From: Clostridiaceae bacterium
GTDB lineage: Bacteria; Bacillota; Clostridia; Saccharofermentanales; DTU023
Length of the DNA: 10,612 nucleotides
Assembly (NCBI GenBank): GCA_012511185.1
Contig: JAAZGN010000054.1
Location: forward strand, 1-10,612
Direction of reading: 5' to 3'
Shown: piece after piece, positions 1 to 6,383 of the stretch
How positions within the stretch are numbered: the first letter of the stretch is position 1
Layout of the letters: each line of letters begins with the position of its first letter
The notes under the pieces: model-generated
What the model was told of the DNA's origin: nothing
The model's input: only the letters and a program-made list of their open reading frames with translations
Databases searched by the model: none
Program-made: the position numbers and the translations under genes

Positions 1-2
1 CT

Positions 3-242
3 ACCGGGGTCCGGGCTGCCTCGATTAAGAATATGGACCAGCAGGTCTTCCGCATCGCCCAGGCAGACAAGGCGCTCGAGGCTCTGTCACCGCTTGCCGT
101 CCTTTCACGCGGCTATACCTTGGTGATGGACGAAAGGGGTCATGCGGTGGCAGCGGGGTCTGAGCTTGACAAGGGCGATCAGGTCGATCTGGTTTTCAAG
201 GATGGCCAGGTGGGCTGTGAGGTCGTACGTCCTCTTGCTTGA
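3..242 (+). CDS. xseA: Exodeoxyribonuclease VII large subunit, C-terminal fragment (5' end outside window)
   Basis: Only the last 79 residues are present; the reading frame is already open at the left edge (first full codon at 3). The fragment contains the hallmark C-terminal stretch of XseA: the segment LEALSPLAVLSRGYTLV followed by a small beta-rich tail (the GDQVDLVFKDGQ region) of the kind that closes the protein. XseA is the catalytic large subunit of exonuclease VII, which degrades single-stranded DNA to oligonucleotides together with several copies of XseB, in the cytoplasm. The N-terminal OB fold and catalytic domain lie upstream of the window. The next gene, xseB, begins 34 nt after the stop, the usual pairing. 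The identification rests on the tail motif plus the neighbour and is secure; nothing can be said about the start or completeness. Confidence 0.93.
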   Translation, partial: TGVRAASIKNMDQQVFRIAQADKALEALSPLAVLSRGYTLVMDERGHAVAAGSELDKGDQVDLVFKDGQVGCEVVRPLA

Positions 243-276
243 AAGCGGACCGGAGAGGGATGAGGGAGCAGATACA

Positions 277-519
277 ATGGAGAAGGAAAACAATCACGTG
301 GATCGGGATATGACCCATGAGGAGGCAATCCGCCGCCTGGAGGAAATCGTGACATTACTGGAGCGGGGGGAATCCTCACTCGATGACTCCATGGCCTTGT
401 TTCGCGAAGGGGTTGCCTTGTCGTCCTTTTGCACAGATAAACTACGCGGCATGAAAGAAGAAATGGTCAAGCTTGTTGATGCGGAAGGCACGCTTGTTCC
501 GATCGGGGAGCGTGAGTGA
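277..519 (+). CDS. xseB: Exodeoxyribonuclease VII small subunit
   Basis: An 80-residue acidic helical protein of normal family length (about 70-80 aa). It has the XseB pattern: EEAIRRLEEIVTLLERGESSLDDSMALFREG, which fits the two-helix hairpin that packs on the XseA coiled coil. A charged tail (KLRGMKEEM...) follows. I chose the ATG at 277 because GAGGGAG lies 8 nt upstream (262-268). A later ATG at 310 would remove a poorly conserved 11-residue leader and is possible. The frame stays open upstream to 142, but that part overlaps xseA and is not XseB-like. XseB is needed for exonuclease VII activity. The gene lies 34 nt after xseA, and its TGA stop overlaps the GTG start of ispA by 4 nt, so translational coupling is likely. 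Confidence 0.92.
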   Translation: MEKENNHVDRDMTHEEAIRRLEEIVTLLERGESSLDDSMALFREGVALSSFCTDKLRGMKEEMVKLVDAEGTLVPIGERE

Positions 520-1433
520 CAGAGCCTTCCATGAACGGCACAGGTCTGCATGACTTTCCTTACGATCAGCTGGAAGCTTTCCTGGACGGGGAATTAAGTC
601 CCACGCTGTCCGGTTCCTACCCTGTGTGGGAAGCGGCGCGTTACAGCTTGCTGGCAGGCGGGAAGCGGGTCAGGCCCCGTCTGCTTTTTGCCGCAGGCGC
701 CCTCCTGGGGCCGCTTCCCAAGGAAGCTTTGCCCTTTGCCGCTGCCCTTGAAATGGTTCATACCTACTCGCTGATCCACGATGACCTGCCTTCCATGGAC
801 AATGACGACTACAGACGGGGACGCCCTGCCTGCCATATTGTCTATGGTGAGGCGACCGCCATCCTGGCGGGCGATCTGCTTCTGAACAGAGCCTACGAGC
901 TCATGATACGGATTGGCAGGGAAAACCCGCTTCCCGGCGTCTTGAGGGCTATGCAGGTACTGGGGGAGGCAGCCGGCGGGGAGGGCATGATCCTCGGCCA
1001 GGACAGGGATCTTGCCTTGGAAGAGATGCCTGGGGAACGCGTTGACATTTCGGATGTGCTGTGGATGTCGGAGCTGAAAACCTCCTGCCTGATCCGCGCC
1101 GCCCTGCTCATGGGCGGCTGTCTGGCCACTGCGGGGGACGGCGTCATGGATCAGCTCGCCCTTGCGGGCACGGCGGCGGGTATTGCCTTTCAAATCAAAG
1201 ACGATATCCTTGATTGCGTCTCAAACCGTGATACACTGGGCAAGACGCCCAAAAAAGACCAGTTGGCGGGGAAAAAAACCTTTGTCACCATGGTTGGCCT
1301 GGAGGGGGCGACAGCCCTCCTTGGCCAGAAGGCCTCGGAAGTCGATGACGCTCTTGACAATCTCAAGGCAATGGCTTGCAATACCGCCTCCCTTGAAAGT
1401 TTGATGCGCGCTTTGCTTGAAAGGAAGAACTAG
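516..1433 (+). CDS. ispA: Farnesyl diphosphate synthase (polyprenyl synthetase family)
   Basis: This 305-residue protein makes farnesyl diphosphate from DMAPP/GPP and IPP, feeding undecaprenyl phosphate and quinone or other isoprenoids. Visible motifs are GGKRVRP (residues 48-54, IPP binding), the first aspartate-rich motif DDLPSMD (89-95) followed by NDDYRRGRP, the KTS at 188-190, the FQ at 225-226 and the second aspartate-rich motif DDILD (229-233), then a K-rich GKKTF segment. The two-residue insertion within the first motif (DDxxxxD), with the run YSLIH before it, is the bacterial type II FPP synthase arrangement seen in E. coli IspA, so C15 is the expected product. The start is GTG at 516, overlapping the xseB stop by 4 nt, with GGGGAG at 505-510. 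An in-frame ATG at 531 is an alternative. Next to dxs, it links isoprenoid precursor synthesis and prenyl elongation. Confidence 0.93.
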   Translation: MTEPSMNGTGLHDFPYDQLEAFLDGELSPTLSGSYPVWEAARYSLLAGGKRVRPRLLFAAGALLGPLPKEALPFAAALEMVHTYSLIHDDLPSMDNDDYRRGRPACHIVYGEATAILAGDLLLNRAYELMIRIGRENPLPGVLRAMQVLGEAAGGEGMILGQDRDLALEEMPGERVDISDVLWMSELKTSCLIRAALLMGGCLATAGDGVMDQLALAGTAAGIAFQIKDDILDCVSNRDTLGKTPKKDQLAGKKTFVTMVGLEGATALLGQKASEVDDALDNLKAMACNTASLESLMRALLERKN

Positions 1434-1434
1434 C

Positions 1435-3345
1435 TTGAAGGAGTACCCGGTTCTGCATTCGCTTAAGGGGACAGCCGATCTGCAGGCATTGACGGCTGAG
1501 CAAAAAGCCGGGCTGGCTGAAGAGATTCGGTCGCTTATCATTGAAACCGTCTCAAAAAACGGCGGTCATCTTGCGCCCAACCTGGGTGTGATCGAATTAA
1601 CCATCGCCCTCTTGTCAACCGGACGCTACCCCCAGGATTCAATCGTTGTTGATGTGGGCCACCAGAGCTACGCCTGGAAAATTCTGACGGACAGGCGCGA
1701 TAGCTTTCGCACCATCCGCCTGAAGGATGGCTTGTCAGGCTTTCCCAAAAGGAAGGAAAGCGTCTATGACGCATTCAATACAGGTCACAGCAGCACATCA
1801 ATTTCCGCTGCCCTGGGTCTTGCGCGTGCCAAGCGCGCCAAGGGAAACCTGAGCAAGACCATTGCCCTGATCGGTGACGGTGCGCTTGGTGGCGGCATGG
1901 CTTTCGAGGCGCTGTCGGATGCGGGCCAAAGCGGCGAGAACCTGCTTATTGTCCTGAACGATAACCATATGTGCATCGATGAGGCGGTGGGCGGCATGGC
2001 GCGGCATCTGGAGTCATTGCGCACCAGCCTGCGCTATATCAGGCTGAAGACGGCGTGGGAGACACGCCTGTCCCGGATTCCGCTTATCGGACGTCCCCTG
2101 ATCCGAATGATTGCGCGAACGAAGCGCCGCTGGCGTTCGTGGGGGAGGGAGTCGGGCGTTCTTTTCGAACAACTCGGATTCCGCTATTACGGGCCGGTTG
2201 ACGGTCACAACATCGCCGAACTGGAGCGGCACCTCCGCGCCCTGCGGCTGGTCCGCGGCCCTGTGCTTCTTCACGTGGTAACGGTCAAGGGAAAGGGATA
2301 CTGTTACGCAGAGGATGAGCCGGAAAATTTTCATGGTGTGGAACCCTTTGATACCAGTAATGGCCGGCTTCCCGAAAATGGTGACCTTGACAAGACCTTT
2401 TCCCAGTGCTTCGGGGAAATTCTGCTCGAACTGGCCAGGGATGATGGTGAAATCGTGGCGGTGACAGCGGCCATGGCGCAGGGGACAGGCCTGATCCCTT
2501 TCAGCCACGCCTTTCCGGAAAGGTTTTTTGACGTGGGAATCGCTGAACAGCACGCCCTGACCATGGCGGCCGGTATGGCCGCCGGAGGGTTGCGGCCCTT
2601 CGTCGCGATCTACAGCACCTTCCTCCAGCGGGCCGTCGATCAGCTGATCCATGATATTTGTTTACAAAACCTTCCCGTCGTTCTGGCGGTTGACCGGGCG
2701 GGCCTTGTCGGGGGAGACGGAGAAACACATCAGGGGCTCTATGACCTGTCCATGGCACTTCCCCTGCCCAACCTGACAGTACTGGCCCCCGCTTCAAATT
2801 CCGATCTGCGGGCGGCCCTGGTTTGCGCGCGCAGACAGGACGGACCTGTCCTCATACGCTATCCTCACGATCTGGCTGGCAACAGGGATTATTACAAGGT
2901 CCCCGGCAACCTGGACGGGCTTAAGCTTTCTGATTTGCAGGCCCTGAGGCGGGTCACCCAGGGTAGCGACCTGACCGTGGTCGCACTCGGAACGACCGTC
3001 AGGGAGGCGGAGCAAGCTGTCTTGAACTTGACAGCCGGTGACAGCGGGTATTCAATTGAGCTCTTTTCCTGTCTTTGCGCCTCCCCGTTTGATTATGAAA
3101 GTATGCTAGAATCTATACATAGGACCGGCCGGCTGCTTTTGCTTGAAGAGGGCATTGAGGATGGCGGTTTCGGCTCTCATGTAGCAGCTAAGGTATCTTG
3201 CGAAATACCGGGACTGGTGATAAATTATGCAGGAGTGAGCATACCGACCAGTCTGCAGTCGACGCGTTCGGATTTGATGGCCCAAGCGTTGCTCGACGTC
3301 AAAGGCATTGAGGAGAGGATGCGTCGGTTGCTTGAGGGAAGGTGA
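1435..3345 (+). CDS. dxs: 1-deoxy-D-xylulose-5-phosphate synthase
   Basis: This thiamine-diphosphate (ThDP) enzyme condenses pyruvate and glyceraldehyde 3-phosphate to DXP, the first step of the MEP isoprenoid pathway. From the TTG at 1435 the protein is 636 residues, the normal size. Seen in order: GGHLA with His45; FNTGHSSTS; the ThDP/Mg motif GDG (147-149) running to Asn175 in LNDNHM; PVDGH; the catalytic glutamate Glu371 in GIAEQHA; YSTFLQRAVDQ; and DRAGLVG then GETHQG with His432. Glu371 and His432 sit one position from E. coli Glu370 and His431, which supports this start. AAGGAAG (1421-1427) lies 7 nt before the TTG, and the ispA stop is 1 nt upstream. An in-frame TTG at 1417 lies inside ispA and has no better ribosome site. 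The cofactor loop departs from the usual NDNEMSIS wording (see findings). Confidence 0.96.
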   Translation: MKEYPVLHSLKGTADLQALTAEQKAGLAEEIRSLIIETVSKNGGHLAPNLGVIELTIALLSTGRYPQDSIVVDVGHQSYAWKILTDRRDSFRTIRLKDGLSGFPKRKESVYDAFNTGHSSTSISAALGLARAKRAKGNLSKTIALIGDGALGGGMAFEALSDAGQSGENLLIVLNDNHMCIDEAVGGMARHLESLRTSLRYIRLKTAWETRLSRIPLIGRPLIRMIARTKRRWRSWGRESGVLFEQLGFRYYGPVDGHNIAELERHLRALRLVRGPVLLHVVTVKGKGYCYAEDEPENFHGVEPFDTSNGRLPENGDLDKTFSQCFGEILLELARDDGEIVAVTAAMAQGTGLIPFSHAFPERFFDVGIAEQHALTMAAGMAAGGLRPFVAIYSTFLQRAVDQLIHDICLQNLPVVLAVDRAGLVGGDGETHQGLYDLSMALPLPNLTVLAPASNSDLRAALVCARRQDGPVLIRYPHDLAGNRDYYKVPGNLDGLKLSDLQALRRVTQGSDLTVVALGTTVREAEQAVLNLTAGDSGYSIELFSCLCASPFDYESMLESIHRTGRLLLLEEGIEDGGFGSHVAAKVSCEIPGLVINYAGVSIPTSLQSTRSDLMAQALLDVKGIEERMRRLLEGR

Positions 3346-4205
3346 AAGACGTGCGGATCGCCCTTTATCCTAACCGAAACAGAGATCCGGGCTTCGGAGT
3401 AACGCGCCGGCTGATAGCCACTATCTTGAAATTTGGCTCGACGGCAGTAGTTGAGCCGGCCATTGTTCCCGACCTGATTGAAGAAAGCCTGGTCCGTGAC
3501 TCCTACGTCACCTGTGACCTGATGATATGCCTGGGGGGGGACGGCACCTTCCTGTCGGCCGCTCACCATGAGAGTTCCAGAAACTTGGCTAAGACCGGCG
3601 TCAACCTTGGGAGCGTCGGTTTTTTACAGGAAATTGACCCCGACCGGATGGATGAAGCGGTCGCCCGCCTTGTTGAGGGTGATTACGAAATTGAAGACCG
3701 GTCCCTGCTGGAGTCTTCCTGTTTTGACACGGGCGGCCACAAGGTATTGATCGATGAAGCCCTCAATGATGTGGTGATTGCACGTGGGAGCCGTGCAAAA
3801 TCCATTGTCACGGCCCTTGAGGTTGACGGTATTCGCGTCCAGAATATCCCCGGCGACGGCGTCATCGTGTCAACACCGACCGGCTCAACGGCCTACTCCC
3901 TGTCAGCGGGAGGCCCCATTGTCCAGCCGACGGCCGACGTCATCCTGGTCACGCCGATCTGCCCCCACACCATGCAGAACCGTTCCTATGTCATCGGGGC
4001 CGGCGCCAGGATCGTCTTGCGCCTGATTTCGAACCAGGACGGCGCCTTCCTGACGGTTGACGGCCGCGGGGGGTATGAATTGTCATCAGGTTCGCGCGTC
4101 AATATCAAGTCGTCTGAAAGAAAAGTGAAATATATCAGGCTTTGGGAAGACTCATTTTTCAAAACTCTTCCCGCAAAGATTCAGCAAAGGGGACTAAGCC
4201 GATGA
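3342..4205 (+). CDS. nadK: NAD kinase
   Basis: This 287-residue protein phosphorylates NAD to NADP using ATP or polyphosphate in the cytoplasm. Visible family motifs are GGDGTF (65-70, with the catalytic Asp), VNLGSVGFL (about 87-95), LNDVVIARG (141-149), the glycine/threonine-rich STPTGSTAYS (177-186), then SAGGPI and TPICPHT (204-210), and LTVDGR near the C terminus. Length is typical. Two starts compete. GTG 3342 overlaps the dxs stop by 4 nt but has only a close GAGGG (3-nt spacer). GTG 3351, three codons later, is preceded by AAGGTGA ending 5 nt upstream and gives a protein starting MRIALYPN, closer to the usual NadK N terminus. I report the longer form. The gene sits directly after dxs, where tlyA is usually interposed in related clusters, and overlaps argR by 4 nt. 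Confidence 0.95.
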   Translation: MKDVRIALYPNRNRDPGFGVTRRLIATILKFGSTAVVEPAIVPDLIEESLVRDSYVTCDLMICLGGDGTFLSAAHHESSRNLAKTGVNLGSVGFLQEIDPDRMDEAVARLVEGDYEIEDRSLLESSCFDTGGHKVLIDEALNDVVIARGSRAKSIVTALEVDGIRVQNIPGDGVIVSTPTGSTAYSLSAGGPIVQPTADVILVTPICPHTMQNRSYVIGAGARIVLRLISNQDGAFLTVDGRGGYELSSGSRVNIKSSERKVKYIRLWEDSFFKTLPAKIQQRGLSR

Positions 4206-4690
4206 AAAAAGCGCCAAAAAAACAACGCCAGTCGCGCATTCTGCAACTTGTAGGCGAGCGAAACATTGAGACGCAGTCCGACCTGGTCGACGCGTTGCGG
4301 ACGATCGGAATGGATGTGACCCAGGCGACCGTTTCGAGGGACATCAAGGAGCTTGGAATCGTAAAAGTCATGACAGGGGAGGGAACCCAGAAATACGTCG
4401 CTTTAACCCACAGCGGCGAAGCGGCTTCGGGCCGCATGAGGCGGGTTTTCTCCGATGCTGTTATTTCGATCAACAGCGCGGACTCCCTGGTCGTCATCAA
4501 AACGCTTCCCGGAATGGCCCAGGGAGCAGCTTCTGCACTTGACTCCATGTACCTTGAGGAGATCCTCGGGTCGCTTGCCGGCGATGACACGATTTTTATC
4601 GCGACATACGGCGAGGAATCAGCCGTCAAATTGCGGAAAAAGCTGAATGAGATTGCCAAGATCAGCTTCCAGGAAGACGAAAGAAGATAA
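4202..4690 (+). CDS. argR: Arginine repressor ArgR/AhrC
   Basis: This 162-residue transcription regulator binds ARG-box operators when loaded with L-arginine, repressing arginine biosynthesis and, in Bacillus AhrC, activating catabolism. The N-terminal winged helix covers about residues 8-70, with the recognition-helix signature TQATVSRDIKELGIVK (40-55). The C-terminal oligomerisation and arginine-binding domain contains TLPGMAQGAASALD and the arginine-contacting acidic pair in AGDDTIF (Asp128 and Asp129). Length matches the family (about 150-160) with a slightly basic N-terminal extension. The ATG at 4202 overlaps the nadK TGA (ATGA) and has AAAGGGGA about 8 nt upstream, so the start is well supported. 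In Firmicutes, argR between nadK or tlyA and recN is a conserved housekeeping location rather than evidence that its targets are nearby. I found no convincing ARG box in the window. Confidence 0.95.
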   Translation: MKKAPKKQRQSRILQLVGERNIETQSDLVDALRTIGMDVTQATVSRDIKELGIVKVMTGEGTQKYVALTHSGEAASGRMRRVFSDAVISINSADSLVVIKTLPGMAQGAASALDSMYLEEILGSLAGDDTIFIATYGEESAVKLRKKLNEIAKISFQEDERR

Positions 4691-4700
4691 GCCGCAAGAC

Positions 4701-6353
4701 ATGATTCATCGCGTAGAGATTGATAATTTTGCGTTGGTGGAACATGCTGAGCTTGACCTCGGTCCGGGTCTGACAGTTCTGTCGGGAGAGACAGGCGCGG
4801 GGAAATCCATCGTAATCGATGCCCTGGATTTCGCGTCGGGAGGCAGGAGTGACCGCACAATGCTGCGGACCGGGGCCGGAGAGGCTTCGGTTACCATCCT
4901 TCTTGACCAGTCAAACGAAGGAGAAGCAGATAAGGAATGGGTCGTCGGCAGGACGCTTCGCGACAGCGGGCGGAGCTATGCCAAGATCAATGGCCAGCTG
5001 GTGACAGCCGGTGACTTGCGTGAGCAAATGGAGCCGCTTCTGGCCATTCATAGTCAGAATGATCAACAGACCATCTTCCGCGAATCGGTTCACAAAACAC
5101 TGCTCGACGCCTATGCTGGCGATCCGGTTGCCCTGTCACTCGAATTTTGGTCGTCCATGCGGCAAGAGATGATGGCCATTGAAAGGCGGCTGGGGGAGTT
5201 ATTCCTCGATCCCGAAACGCGTGCCAGAAGGCGCGACATTCTTTCTTTTCAAACCGAGGAGATTCAAAAGACCGGCCCGGTTGCGGGTGAGGAGGAGGAG
5301 CTCTTGAAAAAGATCAAAACCTTGTCAGCCGTCCGGGAGATTGCGCAACTTCTGGGCCGGGCAATCACGGAGATTACAGGAGCGGAGGGTGAATCGGCTG
5401 CCGATCGCCTGGGCCGGGCCATCACGGATTTGAACGCCGCAAGCCGCTACAGCACACGTGTGCAGGAGTTGCGCGACCGTGCCGTGGAGTTGAAGACCGA
5501 ATTGACCGAACTCAGCTATGACCTGGATCGTACCGCGGGCCGCCTGGAAGACAATCCTGAAGAATTGGATAAGGCCAACAGCCGGTTGCAGGTCCTGCGC
5601 CGTCTTCAGGAAAAGTACGGAGCGACACTGGAAGAGGTCGTGGCCTATGGTAAGAAGGCCGCGCTCGAACTGGAGCGGCTTGATGCGACCGAAGAAGAAC
5701 TGGCCGGGCTCTCGACTGATAAGGAACAACTCCTGGGGCAAATGCGGTCGCAATCATCAGCCCTGTTTGAACTGCGGCAGGAGGCCGGCTCCCGCCTGGA
5801 GAAAGAGATCAACCGCGAGCTTGCCGACCTTGACATGAAAAATGCGCGTTTTGCTGTCGAAATCGAAGAAAAACCCATTGAACAGGGAGATCTCCCGGCT
5901 GATCCTCATCATATCCGCTTCACCATCGCACCCAATCCGGGTGAGCCGTCCATGCCACTTGTCTCAATTGTATCCGGCGGGGAGGCTTCCCGTGTTTTGC
6001 TGGCTGTTAAGGTAGTCCTCGCAGGTCTGGACGATATCGCGACCATCATTTTTGATGAAATTGATACGGGGATCAGCGGGAGTACAACGACCCGTATCGC
6101 CGGTAAACTGAAATCGATCGCCAGGACGGCTCAGGTGATCTGCGTCACTCATAACGCGCAGATTGCGGCTTCCGCGGACTGTCAGCTCCTGATCGGAAAG
6201 AAGGTCGAAAGCGGCAGGACCCGGACGACAGTCAGACACATCGAAGGTCCTGAACGTGTTTCCGAAATCGCCCGCCTTCTTTCGGGGCGCCCGGATGACG
6301 CAAAGTCACGGTCGCTGGCACAGGACTTACTCGATCGGGGAACACAGATCTAA
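4701..6353 (+). CDS. recN: DNA repair protein RecN (SMC-like ATPase)
   Basis: This 550-residue SMC-family protein acts in recombinational repair of double-strand breaks. The N-terminal lobe begins MIHRVEIDNFALVEHAEL and contains Walker A GETGAGKS (29-36). It is followed by a Q-loop-like IHSQNDQQ segment, which differs from the usual IHGQHxHQ. A long charged helical region (about residues 150-390) forms the coiled coil. The C-terminal lobe carries the ABC signature SGGEAS (425-430), Walker B IIFDEIDTGISG (from 449) and the H-loop CVTHNAQIAASAD. Length is normal. The ATG at 4701, 10 nt after argR, is chosen by homology of the N terminus; its ribosome site is poor (only purine-rich sequence further upstream). 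An in-frame ATG at 4647 would add 18 residues inside argR and is less likely. A near-perfect 20-nt direct repeat lies in the coiled coil. Confidence 0.95.
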   Translation: MIHRVEIDNFALVEHAELDLGPGLTVLSGETGAGKSIVIDALDFASGGRSDRTMLRTGAGEASVTILLDQSNEGEADKEWVVGRTLRDSGRSYAKINGQLVTAGDLREQMEPLLAIHSQNDQQTIFRESVHKTLLDAYAGDPVALSLEFWSSMRQEMMAIERRLGELFLDPETRARRRDILSFQTEEIQKTGPVAGEEEELLKKIKTLSAVREIAQLLGRAITEITGAEGESAADRLGRAITDLNAASRYSTRVQELRDRAVELKTELTELSYDLDRTAGRLEDNPEELDKANSRLQVLRRLQEKYGATLEEVVAYGKKAALELERLDATEEELAGLSTDKEQLLGQMRSQSSALFELRQEAGSRLEKEINRELADLDMKNARFAVEIEEKPIEQGDLPADPHHIRFTIAPNPGEPSMPLVSIVSGGEASRVLLAVKVVLAGLDDIATIIFDEIDTGISGSTTTRIAGKLKSIARTAQVICVTHNAQIAASADCQLLIGKKVESGRTRTTVRHIEGPERVSEIARLLSGRPDDAKSRSLAQDLLDRGTQI

Positions 6354-6376
6354 GAGGGGAGAGGGCCGTCCGGCCT
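6354..6376 (+). promoter_or_regulatory. Distant Shine-Dalgarno plus hairpin ahead of hutH
   Basis: The recN-hutH gap is 30 nt and carries no terminator, so read-through from recN is expected. A strong GAGGGGA (6354-6360) lies 23 nt before the hutH ATG, too far for normal use. Between them GGGCC (6363-6367) can pair with GGCCT (6372-6376), including one G-U pair, across the loop GTCC. If this hairpin forms, the unpaired distance from the Shine-Dalgarno to ATG falls to 9 nt. The pairing is seen in the sequence; its role in initiation is inference. Confidence 0.35.
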
Positions 6377-6383
6377 GAAGACA

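Noticed and set aside
594..1193. A 199-codon open frame on the minus strand inside ispA
   Set aside because: Antisense to the catalytic motifs of IspA, with a composition typical of a shadow frame.
2014..2652. A 212-codon open frame on the minus strand inside dxs
   Set aside because: Fully antisense to conserved DXS coding sequence, with no domain pattern and no ribosome site of note.
3028..3056. TTGACA with a 17-nt spacer and TTCAAT inside dxs, a possible internal promoter for nadK
   Set aside because: The -10 is weak and the site lies within conserved coding sequence. A match of this kind is expected by chance in a window of this size.
4159..4860. A 233-codon open frame on the minus strand across argR and its neighbours
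   Set aside because: It lies antisense to the nadK end, argR and the recN start, all with strong family motifs. Its translation is Ser/Arg-rich with no recognisable domain, as expected for an antisense shadow in GC-rich DNA.
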